From contig JACRMO010000017.1 of the NCBI GenBank assembly GCA_016214925.1, positions 1 to 19,648 of the forward strand: DNA of 19,648 bases, written 5' to 3'. Source of the stretch: Gammaproteobacteria bacterium. GTDB lineage: Bacteria; Pseudomonadota; Gammaproteobacteria; Thiohalobacterales; Thiohalobacteraceae. The first letter of the stretch is position 1; the number at the start of each line of letters is the position of its first letter. Below the pieces are notes generated by a model. That model saw only the letters and a list, made by a program, of their open reading frames with translations. It was not told the DNA's origin and ran no database searches. The position numbers and the translations under genes are program-made. Of the stretch, positions 13,506 through 19,648 are shown one piece after another.

Positions 13506-15035
13506 TCAGCGGCCGACGGCCCCATCGCGCAGGGCGTGCGGTTGTGGCTTGGGTTCCGGAAACAGCTGGTCGAGCGGCGTGGACGTCCCGTTCGCGGTGA
13601 CCATGCGCGCGTGATGGCGGTTGAGTCCGCGCGGCGAGGCGACGCCGCAGGCGTGGGCGATCACACCGACTTCGTGGACCAGGTTCTTGGCGAGGTTCAT
13701 CACCCGCACCGCCTTGCTCTCCGGATCGAGACCTTTCTGCAGACGCGGGTTGTGGGTGGTGATGCCGGTCGGGCAAGTGTCCTTGTTGCATTGCAGGGCC
13801 TGGATGCAGCCGAGCGCGAACATGAAGGCGCGCGCGGAGACAGCGGCGTCGGCGCCCACGCACAAGGCCCAGGCGACCTCGGCCGGGTTGACCAGTTTGC
13901 CCGAGGCGATCACCTTCACGCGTTCGCGCAGGCCGTATTCACTGAGTTTGTCGACCGCCAGCGGCAAGGCCTCGCGCAGCGGCATGCCCATGTTGTCGAG
14001 CAGGCTCATGGGCGCGGCGCCGGTGCCGCCCTCGGCGCCGTCGAGGGTGATGAAGTCGGGCGCGGACTGCGCCCCGCGCCGCAGAATCTCGGCGAACAAA
14101 TCGTCGAAGAAACGCTCATCGCCGACCACCATCTTGAAGCCGGTGGGTTTGCCGGTGACGCCGCGCACGCGCGCGATCATGTCCAGCAGGTCGCCGACAT
14201 TGCAGATCTCCGGGTGCCGGTTCGGGCTGATGGAATCGACATGCACGGGAATGCCGCGGATCCGCGCGATCTCCTGGGTGACCTTCGCGCCGGGCAGGAT
14301 GCCACCCTTGCCGGGTTTGGCGCCCTGGCTGAGTTTGATCTCGAACATGCGTACCTGCGGGTGCGCGGCGATGTCGCGCAACTTGCCATCGTCGAGTTTG
14401 CCCTGCGCATCGCACACGCCGTATTTCGCCGTGCCGATCTGAAACACGATGTCGCCGCCGCCTTCGAGATGATACGGCGACAGTCCGCCTTCGCCGGTGT
14501 TCATCCAGCACCCGGCCAGCCGCGCGCCGTTGGACAGCGCCAGCACCGCCGGACGCGAGATCGCGCCGTAACTCATGCCGGAGATGTTGAAGATGGACGC
14601 GCTGGTGTAGGGCTGCGCGCATTGCGGCCCGAAGCTGATCGGCTGCGACGGCATGGCGTCCTCGCCGAGGGTGGGAAAGGCGCAGTTGACGAAGAACACT
14701 GTGCCGGGATGGCGCAGGTCGCGGGTCGAACCGAACGGCACGGTGCTGTCGACGTTCTTCGCCGCGCGATAGATCCAGGAACGCTCGGCGCGGTTGAACG
14801 GCATCTCTTCGCGATCCATGGCGAAGAAATACTGACGGAAGAAGGTGCCGATGTGCTCGAAGAAATAGCGGAAGCGGCCGATCACCGGATAGTTGCGGCG
14901 GATCGCCTGTTTGGTCTGGGTGATGTCGACGATGTACATCACCAGCACCGCGAACAATCCCAGGCCGAGGGCGACCACGAACAGCGTGGCCATCATGTCG
15001 AGGGCGAGAGTGACGAAGTTGTATCCTTCCACCAT
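13506..15035 (-). CDS. FMN-binding glutamate synthase family protein, membrane-anchored
   Basis: 509 residues. An N-terminal membrane segment (about 10-37, ALDMMATLFVVALGLGLF) anchors a cytoplasmic domain homologous to the FMN/synthase domain of GltB. Visible are ISGMSYGAIS, NTGEGGLSPYH, KLSQGAKPGKGG (glycine-rich FMN and substrate region), DGAEGGTGAAP (phosphate binding) and CIQALQCNKDTCPTG, the Cx5Cx4C pattern of the [3Fe-4S] cluster of glutamate synthase. The amidotransferase and C-terminal beta-helix domains of GltB are absent. This is the known stand-alone family whose physiological reaction is not settled; I do not call it gltB. The ATG at 15035 has GGGGA upstream. It stands alone: about 97 bases separate it from the cupredoxin operon downstream and about 200 from hvfC upstream. 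Confidence 0.92.
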   Translation of the reverse strand: MVEGYNFVTLALDMMATLFVVALGLGLFAVLVMYIVDITQTKQAIRRNYPVIGRFRYFFEHIGTFFRQYFFAMDREEMPFNRAERSWIYRAAKNVDSTVPFGSTRDLRHPGTVFFVNCAFPTLGEDAMPSQPISFGPQCAQPYTSASIFNISGMSYGAISRPAVLALSNGARLAGCWMNTGEGGLSPYHLEGGGDIVFQIGTAKYGVCDAQGKLDDGKLRDIAAHPQVRMFEIKLSQGAKPGKGGILPGAKVTQEIARIRGIPVHVDSISPNRHPEICNVGDLLDMIARVRGVTGKPTGFKMVVGDERFFDDLFAEILRRGAQSAPDFITLDGAEGGTGAAPMSLLDNMGMPLREALPLAVDKLSEYGLRERVKVIASGKLVNPAEVAWALCVGADAAVSARAFMFALGCIQALQCNKDTCPTGITTHNPRLQKGLDPESKAVRVMNLAKNLVHEVGVIAHACGVASPRGLNRHHARMVTANGTSTPLDQLFPEPKPQPHALRDGAVGR

Positions 15036-15137
15036 GGCGGCAGTGATCCCCGGACACGCATACCACGAAAAATGGTTGCTTGTACCGCGGATAGCGGCGT
15101 TGGCGGGGCTGGCTTGAGCCGGGGGAAGACGGGTTGC

Positions 15138-15208
15138 ACACCAAAAGACGCAAAGGGCGCAAAGATATTCGGCAATGAGCGCTTGGCGTTGTTAGCGAGC
15201 TTTGGTGT
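15138..15208. repeat. Imperfect palindromic intergenic repeat (CGCAAAG type)
   Basis: ACACCAAA (15138-15145) is inverted as TTTGGTGT (15201-15208). The left arm continues with repeated GACGCAAAGGGCGCAAAG. Dispersed intergenic elements with CGCAAAG units and inverted ACACCAAA-like ends occur in many proteobacteria. It lies between hvfC and the glutamate-synthase-like gene, where it may act as a transcription-end structure. Confidence 0.45.
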
Positions 15209-15233
15209 GAAATTCTTGTTTTACGCAGCCGGG

Positions 15234-16043
15234 TCAGCGCGCGGCACCCAGAACGATGCCGCGTGCGCGCCAGTCCTGTAGCAGCTCCAAACCGTGGGTA
15301 ATGATCTGTTCCGGCTGCGGGTGTTGCAGTTCCCGGGCGACGGTTTCCAGCGCCTGTCGGCCGCTGTAGGCGGGAGCGTCGGCGTGTTCGGCGAGCAGGC
15401 CCAGCAGCCGCGCGCTGACCGGGTTGAGTTCCAGGAAGCGTACCGTGTCCTCGGCATCACGATAGACCAGCAGCTGCGTCGGCGACGCGGGCGCTGCCGT
15501 CGGCTGATAGTCGGGACGGATATGTTGCACCGGGAAGCGGTACTGCAACGGCCAGGCGAGCGGCGACAGCAGCGGATGACCGGCCAGCAGATCGCCGTCG
15601 CGGTCGATCCCGGCCAGATCGATGTCCGCTTCATGCACCGACAACGCCAGCTCCACCCATTCATAATGCGCCAGCTCATAGAGAAACGGCGGGTTCCGAA
15701 ACTGTCCGGGGAAATGTCCGGCGAAATGTTCAGCAGGATGCGCGTCGCGTTCGTGTTCCAGATAACGCAGAAACTCGCGCGGGATGTCCAGAAAGTACGG
15801 CGAGTGCGCGCGGTGTTTGACCAGGAAATCGCGCACCAGCGCATCCCAGTGAGCGGCTGCGAGCAGGCCATGCAGCACCGGTAGCGTGTCGCGCAGAAAG
15901 CCGTCGAGGTTGTTGAAGAACAGTTCGCGATAGATGCCCATGTGCCGCTCGTCGACATCGTCCGGGCGCGGCGCATGCTGCGGGTCGCGGATATGTGCGG
16001 CGAAGGCGTATTGCCGCTGTTGGAAATCGGGCCGCTCAGCCAT
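15234..16043 (-). CDS. hvfC: HvfC/BufC-type DUF2063 protein, metallophore-peptide maturation partner
   Basis: 269 residues. The N-terminal half matches the DUF2063 putative DNA-binding-like domain: QRQYAFAAHIRDP, YRELFFNNLDGFLRDTLPVL, FLVKHRAHSPYFLDIPREFLRYLE. The C-terminal half (from about 165) is a winged or RRE-like region (LLVYRDAEDTVRFLELNPVSARLLGLL). In this family the protein works with a DUF692 enzyme (HvfB/BufB) to modify cysteines of a small exported peptide into copper-binding groups; it probably presents the precursor. The start overlaps the hvfB stop by eight bases (ATGGCTGA), indicating coupled translation. The gene itself looks intact, so if hvfB is broken this one may be an orphan. 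HvfC versus BufC naming follows the precursor type (see hvfA). Confidence 0.88.
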   Translation of the reverse strand: MAERPDFQQRQYAFAAHIRDPQHAPRPDDVDERHMGIYRELFFNNLDGFLRDTLPVLHGLLAAAHWDALVRDFLVKHRAHSPYFLDIPREFLRYLEHERDAHPAEHFAGHFPGQFRNPPFLYELAHYEWVELALSVHEADIDLAGIDRDGDLLAGHPLLSPLAWPLQYRFPVQHIRPDYQPTAAPASPTQLLVYRDAEDTVRFLELNPVSARLLGLLAEHADAPAYSGRQALETVARELQHPQPEQIITHGLELLQDWRARGIVLGAAR

Positions 16044-16803
16044 GCTGTTGCTGGTGCGTGACTTGAGTCTGCCGGCGGGCCTGCAGCGCGGCGATGCGCG
16101 CGACCTCGTTCAGCAATTCCAGCAGCGGCGGGATATTGAAGTCGCGTTCCAACAGCGTCGGGATCGCGCCGAAGCGCGCATAGGTGGCGTCGAGCAGCGC
16201 CCACACCGGATCGACGACCGGTGCGCCGTGGGTGTCGACGAGCAGATCCTCGGCTTCCTGATAATGGCCGGCGACATGCAGATAGGCGATGCGTTCGCCG
16301 GGGACTTGCGCCAGGAAGTCATGCGCGTCATAGCGGTGATTCACGCTGTTGACATAGATATTGTTCACATCGAGCAAGAGATCGCAGTCGGCGGCGTCGA
16401 GCACGGCGTTGATGAAATCGATCTCGCTCATCTCCTGGCCGGGCGCGGCGTAATAGGAGATGTTTTCCACCGCGATGCGTCGTTGCAGAATATCCTGCAC
16501 GCGGCGGATGCGCGCGGCGACATACTGCACCGCGTCGGCGGTGAACGGGATCGGCATCAGATCGTAGAGATGGCCATCGTCGCTGCAATAGCTCAGGTGT
16601 TCGGTATAGGTGGCGATGCCGTGCGTATCGAGAAAGCGTTTGAGTTGTTGCAGGAAAGTCTCGTCCAGCGGCGCCGGTCCACCGAGCGACAGTGACAGGC
16701 CGTGGGTCACGAAGGGAAAGCGTTCGGTGAAGCTGCGGAACTGTTTGCCGAAGCGTCCGCCCACGCCGATCCAGTTTTCCGGAGCGACTTCCCAAAAATC
16801 CAC
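16036..16803 (-). CDS. hvfB: HvfB/BufB-type DUF692 multinuclear iron enzyme, N-terminally truncated
   Basis: 255 residues from GTG 16803; intact relatives have about 280-290. DUF692 enzymes are iron-dependent TIM barrels that oxidise cysteines in RiPP metallophore precursors (MbnB, BufB, HvfB). Most of the barrel is excellent: FWEVAPENWIGVGG, THGLSLSLGGPAPLDE, TEHLSYCSDDGHLYDL, AVENISYYAA, LLDVNNIYVNSVNH, YLHVAGHY and DTHGAP supply the usual His, Glu, Asp and Asn ligands. Missing are about 28 N-terminal residues that carry the GxGLR motif and first barrel strand. Just before the GTG this frame has a TGA, and the upstream bases belong to hvfA in another frame. GGAAG directly abuts the GTG, too close for a normal ribosome-binding site. 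Activity is doubtful. The cause is a genomic deletion or an assembly error. Confidence 0.85.
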   Translation of the reverse strand: MDFWEVAPENWIGVGGRFGKQFRSFTERFPFVTHGLSLSLGGPAPLDETFLQQLKRFLDTHGIATYTEHLSYCSDDGHLYDLMPIPFTADAVQYVAARIRRVQDILQRRIAVENISYYAAPGQEMSEIDFINAVLDAADCDLLLDVNNIYVNSVNHRYDAHDFLAQVPGERIAYLHVAGHYQEAEDLLVDTHGAPVVDPVWALLDATYARFGAIPTLLERDFNIPPLLELLNEVARIAALQARRQTQVTHQQQHG

Positions 16804-17137
16804 CTTCCATCATCTTGCCGTGTTCGGCGGCATCCACGACGCCATCGCCGTTGGTGTCCATTTTGCCGAACATGGCGTCATGGAATTTGGTGAATTCTTC
16901 CTTGGTGATTTTGCCGTCGCCGTCGCTATCCAGTGCCTTCATATCGCAGCCGCCACCCATGCCGGACTTCATCCCGCCGCACTTGCCTTCGGCCATTTGG
17001 GCGACCTGATAGCCGCTGGAGAGTTCGGTTTGGGCGAAAGGATTGTCGGTGGCTTGGGCGGTACTGGCGGCGAGCGAACCGGCGAACACCGCACCGAGGG
17101 CGATCGCGAGGGGTTTGAGTGGGGAATTATCGGACAT
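16328..17137 (-). CDS. hvfA: HvfA-type EGKCG metallophore precursor with two EF-hands; 3' end lost into hvfB
   Basis: The start at 17137 is supported by AGGAGA seven bases upstream. Residues 1-28 are a Sec signal ending STAQA; NPFAQTELSSGYQVA is the conserved mature start of HvfA-type precursors. EGKCGG at 50-55 holds the core cysteine, a second Cys is at 64 (GGGCDMK), and two canonical EF-hand loops follow: DSDGDGKITKEE (70-81) and DTNGDGVVDAAE (94-105). After EG112 (base 16802) the frame enters hvfB one base out of phase and reads 157 residues of alternative-frame text (GFLGSRSGKLDRR...) before stopping at 16328. Only residues 1-112 are genuine, and the normal end of hvfA is missing. The product would carry a long nonsense tail. 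Family role, from knowledge: copper-binding RiPP made by HvfB and HvfC. Confidence 0.65.
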   Translation of the reverse strand: MSDNSPLKPLAIALGAVFAGSLAASTAQATDNPFAQTELSSGYQVAQMAEGKCGGMKSGMGGGCDMKALDSDGDGKITKEEFTKFHDAMFGKMDTNGDGVVDAAEHGKMMEGGFLGSRSGKLDRRGRTLRQTVPQLHRTLSLRDPRPVTVARWTGAAGRDFPATTQTLSRYARHRHLYRTPELLQRRWPSLRSDADPVHRRRGAVCRRAHPPRAGYSATTHRGGKHLLLRRARPGDERDRFHQRRARRRRLRSLARCEQYLCQQRESPL

Positions 17138-17251
17138 GTGTAGATCTCCTGATGAATGAGGTGTGTGGTGCCAGTATCCACGGTCAGTGCCGGCGGGTAA
17201 ATGCCGATGTGCGGCGAGGGATATGACCGCGATGTCCATCGTGAAGTTCCC

Positions 17252-17686
17252 TCAGCGCGCGCACTGGCGACGCAGGCAGTCCAGATAAACGGCCTCGTCG
17301 GGCGGGATGCCGTCGCGCTGACTGCGCCAGAGGCTTTCCGCCAAGCATTCCATCATTTGGTGTTCGAGGGCGTGGCGATCCGGCCAGCGCGGGTGTAACT
17401 CCGCAATCAAGGCGCGAATCCCGGCGGGCCGGTCGGTGCCGAGTTGTTCGTGGATGGCCAGATGCAGGCCCATGTGCAGAAACGGATTGGTTTCGCCGAA
17501 CTCGGGGAGATAGTCGCGGCCCAGCGCCCGCTCCGGCTGTTCCAGCAGCGTGTGGTATTCCGGATGCAGCAGGATCACATCGCGGATCTGGCCTTCCAAG
17601 GGTTCCAGCGCGAGGCCGGCGCCGTGTTTGCGCCATACCTCGCAATAGAATTGCCGGAGCTGATCGCGGTTGTTGGAGAATATCAT
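17252..17686 (-). CDS. DUF1841 family protein
   Basis: 144 residues from ATG 17686, giving the family start (MIFSNNRDQLRQFYCEVWRKH). Conserved text includes LEPLEGQIRDVILLHPEYHTLL, GETNPFLHMGLHLAIHEQLGTDRPAGI and a C-terminal helix (HQMMECLAESLWRSQRDG). It is a soluble helical protein of unknown function; the HM-x3-H-x3-HE pattern might be a metal site, but this is not established. It starts 20 bases after the nth stop, on the same strand. No purine-rich ribosome-binding site is visible (CTACTCCCA precedes the ATG), so translation may depend on nth. The DUF1841-after-nth order is common in gammaproteobacteria. An alternative start at 17761 would lie inside nth and is rejected. Confidence 0.88.
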   Translation of the reverse strand: MIFSNNRDQLRQFYCEVWRKHGAGLALEPLEGQIRDVILLHPEYHTLLEQPERALGRDYLPEFGETNPFLHMGLHLAIHEQLGTDRPAGIRALIAELHPRWPDRHALEHQMMECLAESLWRSQRDGIPPDEAVYLDCLRRQCAR

Positions 17687-17706
17687 TGGGAGTAGATCAT
17701 GCGCAG

Positions 17707-18348
17707 TCAAATCGTCAGCGTGGTCTTGGCGCGGTATTCGCACAGATCCGCGATCGGACACTCAGGACATTTGGGTTTACGCGCCACGCAGACATATCGC
17801 CCGAGCAGGATCAGCCAATGATGCGCATCCTGTTTGAATTCATCGGCGACGGCCTTGAGCAGTTTCTTTTCCACTTCAAGCGGCGTCTTGCCCGGCGCCA
17901 GGCCGATGCGGTTGGCGACGCGGAAGATATGCGTGTCGACGGCAATGGTCGGTTCACCGAAGGCCGTGTTGAGGATCACATTCGCGGTCTTGCGGCCGAC
18001 GCCGGGCAGCGCTTCGAGCGCGTCGCGCTCGCGCGGCACCTTGCCGCCGTGCTGTTCTTCCAACATCGCGCAGGCGGCCAGGATGTTCTTGGCCTTGCTG
18101 TTGAACAGGCCGATGGTCTTGATGTAGTCCTTCAAACCCGCCTCACCCAGCGCCAGGATGTCGCGCGGTTTTTTCGCGACCTTGAACAAGTTCGCCGTGG
18201 CCTTGTTCACGCCTTTGTCGGTCGCCTGCGCCGACAGTACCACCGCGACCAGCAACTGAAACACATTGCCGTAATGCAGTTCGGTGGTCGGATGCGGATT
18301 GGCCGCGCGCAGGCGTTCGAAGATCTTGCGGCGTTTTTCCGGGTTCAA
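17707..18348 (-). CDS. nth: Endonuclease III (bifunctional DNA glycosylase/AP lyase)
   Basis: Base-excision-repair enzyme that removes oxidised pyrimidines and nicks the abasic site. I place the start at TTG 18348: LNPEKRRKIFERLRAANPHPTTEL then aligns end to end with E. coli Nth (MNKAKRLEIL...), giving 213 residues against 211. An upstream ATG at 18417 would read through rsxE out of frame. Catalytic features are the helix-hairpin-helix LPGVGRKTANV with the lysine nucleophile and the aspartate in TIAVDTHIFR. The C-terminal [4Fe-4S] ligands follow C-x6-C-x2-C-x5-C (CVARKPKCPECPIADLC). The TTG is four bases after the rsxE stop, so the gene is a true operon member behind the Rsx complex. Confidence 0.96.
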   Translation of the reverse strand: MNPEKRRKIFERLRAANPHPTTELHYGNVFQLLVAVVLSAQATDKGVNKATANLFKVAKKPRDILALGEAGLKDYIKTIGLFNSKAKNILAACAMLEEQHGGKVPRERDALEALPGVGRKTANVILNTAFGEPTIAVDTHIFRVANRIGLAPGKTPLEVEKKLLKAVADEFKQDAHHWLILLGRYVCVARKPKCPECPIADLCEYRAKTTLTI

Positions 18349-18352
18349 TTGT

Positions 18353-19042
18353 TTAACCCGCGGCTGTGGCCGGCTGTGCCATGGCGATGTGCTGGACGCG
18401 GCGTTGCAGGCGCGCATCGATCACGTTCTTGACGGCGATGATTAATCCCAGTCCGATGAACGCGCCGGGCGGGAGGATGGCGAGCAGGAAACCGCGGTAA
18501 TTGTCGATCAGATGTAGCGTCCAGCCGCGCGCGACTTCGCCGAACATCATATGCGCCTGGGCGAACAACGTGCCCTGACCGACGACCTCGCGCAGGCCAC
18601 CGAGTACCACCAGCACCAGCGTGAAACCCAAGCCCATCATCAGGCCGTCGACCAGCGCGCGTCCCGGGCTGTGTTTCGAGGCGAACGCCTCGGCGCGGCC
18701 GATCAGGTTGCAGTTGGTGACGATCAGCGGGATGAAAATGCCCAGCACGGCGTAGAGTTCATGCAAGTAGGCGTTCATGCCCAGTTCGATCACGGTGACG
18801 ATGGCGGCGATCACCAGCACGAACACGGGAATGCGGATCTCGGGACGGACGATGCCGCGAATCAGCGATACACACACGTTGGAGGCGGTCAGTGCCAGGG
18901 CCGTGGCCAGCCCCAAACCGAGGCCATTGATGAGATTGTTGCTGGTGGCAAGCAGCGGGCACAGGCCTAGCAGTTGTACCAGGCCTGGATTGTTGGTCCA
19001 CAGGCCGTCGCGGGTGATGCTGGCATACGTCGGTTCGGTCAT
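18353..19042 (-). CDS. rsxE: Electron transport complex subunit RsxE/RnfE
   Basis: 229 residues. Integral inner-membrane subunit of the Rnf/Rsx complex, which passes electrons between NADH and ferredoxin and, in E. coli, helps reset SoxR. About six membrane segments are visible, with family text NNPGLVQLLGLCPLLATSNN, NAYLHELYAVLGIFIPLIVTNC, ALVDGLMMGLGFTLVLVVLGGLREV and LPPGAFIGLGLIIAVKN. The two cysteines in CPLL and TNC match the transmembrane Fe-S ligands described for Rnf D/E-type subunits. The ATG at 19042 overlaps the rsxG stop by four bases (ATGA) and matches the usual start; longer frames reaching 19258 lie within rsxG. Translation is probably coupled to rsxG. Confidence 0.97.
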   Translation of the reverse strand: MTEPTYASITRDGLWTNNPGLVQLLGLCPLLATSNNLINGLGLGLATALALTASNVCVSLIRGIVRPEIRIPVFVLVIAAIVTVIELGMNAYLHELYAVLGIFIPLIVTNCNLIGRAEAFASKHSPGRALVDGLMMGLGFTLVLVVLGGLREVVGQGTLFAQAHMMFGEVARGWTLHLIDNYRGFLLAILPPGAFIGLGLIIAVKNVIDARLQRRVQHIAMAQPATAAG

Positions 19043-19648
19043 GGCGCGGGTGCCTCCGCTGCGGGTGGTTGCGCATCGGCAAACAATGTCTGCCGATTGT
19101 GATGGAAGTATATCAGAGCCTTTTTCACCGCTTTCACCACGGCGCGTGGGGTGATGGTCGCGCCGGTGAACTGGTCGAACGCGCCGTCGTCCTTTTTGAC
19201 CGCCCAGTGTTTCTCGTCCGGGTCGGTGAGCGAACGGCCGGTGAACTTCAGAATCCAATCGGAACGCGCGGCCTCGATGGCATCGCCGAGGCCGGGCGTC
19301 TCGCGATGTGCCGTCACCCGCACACCGGCGAGTGTGCCGTCCGCGTTGATCGCCACCAGGAGTTTGATGTCGCCGCTGTAACCGTCCGGCGCGACCGGCG
19401 CGAGGATGACGGCCGCGGGTTGACCGGCCTTGCGCGCACGATAGATTGTCACCGGCGCATCGGTGCCGAGCATATTGGGATCGGCCACCGCCAAGCTATC
19501 GTTGAGCAGGTCGTTGTCATAGCGGTCGGACGGCACCAGTGTATTCAGATTCTGCAACAGATTGGCGCGCGCATTCGCTTCGATGACGCTGCGCGTGTTG
19601 GCGTAGGTGAACGCAACCAGTGCGGTCCCGAACACGGTGAACAGCAGC
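19039..19648 (-). CDS. rsxG: Electron transport complex subunit RsxG/RnfG, N-terminus outside window
   Basis: The frame is open to the right edge, so the first few residues are missing. The remaining ~202 residues start within the single membrane anchor (LLFTVFGTALVAFTYANT) and continue as the periplasmic FMN domain. Conserved parts are LVPSDRYDNDLL, GYSGDIKLLVAINADGTLAGVRVTAHRETPGLGD and the flavinylation site QFTGATITP. The Thr of the TGAT motif (usual SGAT) should carry FMN by a phosphoester bond, attached by ApbE, which is not in this window. The length fits the ~206-residue E. coli protein, so little is missing. Upstream rsx genes are presumably beyond the edge. Confidence 0.96.
   Translation of the reverse strand, partial: LLFTVFGTALVAFTYANTRSVIEANARANLLQNLNTLVPSDRYDNDLLNDSLAVADPNMLGTDAPVTIYRARKAGQPAAVILAPVAPDGYSGDIKLLVAINADGTLAGVRVTAHRETPGLGDAIEAARSDWILKFTGRSLTDPDEKHWAVKKDDGAFDQFTGATITPRAVVKAVKKALIYFHHNRQTLFADAQPPAAEAPAP

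Noticed and set aside
13482..15281. Plus-strand open frame of 599 residues
   Set aside because: Antisense to the well-supported glutamate-synthase-like gene; its His/Arg/Ala-rich text fits a GC-rich shadow frame and matches no family.

Overview
The window (about 19.6 kb, GC-rich, tightly packed genes, Sec and lipoprotein signals, outer-membrane barrels ending in aromatic residues) looks like the chromosome of a gammaproteobacterium. The best lineage markers are the rsxG-rsxE-nth-DUF1841 order at the right edge, the hvf/buf-type metallophore genes and a gammaproteobacterial-type clpB. I cannot place it to genus. There is no rRNA, tRNA, CRISPR array or intact transposase.

Layout. 1-1068 (+): 3' part of clpB. 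1069-1309: leader with a promoter-like pair and two hairpins, the second a textbook intrinsic terminator ending 12 bases before the next start codon. 1310-3358 (+): an EF-G-like GTPase. 3576-5441 (+): a 51-residue lipoprotein followed by an unrecognised 564-residue exported protein. 5442-6085: inverted GGGGTCAGA/TCTGACCCC repeats around an orphan XRE antitoxin whose toxin survives only as a C-terminal stub. From here on every gene is on the minus strand.

8796-6086 (-): a three-gene unit made of a small Sec-exported peptide with a double-glycine-leader-like motif, a Sec-exported C39 cysteine peptidase with a long Ser/Thr/Val tail, and an outer-membrane barrel. I propose it as a periplasmic processing and secretion system, related in logic to the Fap functional-amyloid system but not the same gene set. 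It is the best candidate here for an undescribed system. 13408-9119 (-): a periplasmic blue-copper protein, a membrane GGDEF/EAL protein with a degenerate GGDEF site and an intact EAL site, and an outer-membrane porin. Neighbouring reading frames overlap, so the three are probably translationally coupled.

15035-13506 (-): membrane-anchored FMN/3Fe-4S glutamate-synthase-like protein. 17137-15234 (-): an hvfABC (bufferin-type) copper-peptide cluster in which the precursor gene runs, out of frame, straight into an hvfB lacking its first ~28 codons. This is an apparent deletion that should damage both genes, or an assembly artefact. 19648-17252 (-): rsxG (cut by the window edge), rsxE, nth with a TTG start, and a DUF1841 gene, in the operon order usual for the Rnf/Rsx electron-transport complex.

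Two themes recur: copper (cupredoxin, HvfABC) and export of small processed peptides (C39 system, HvfA). Whether these are functionally connected is not shown by the sequence.
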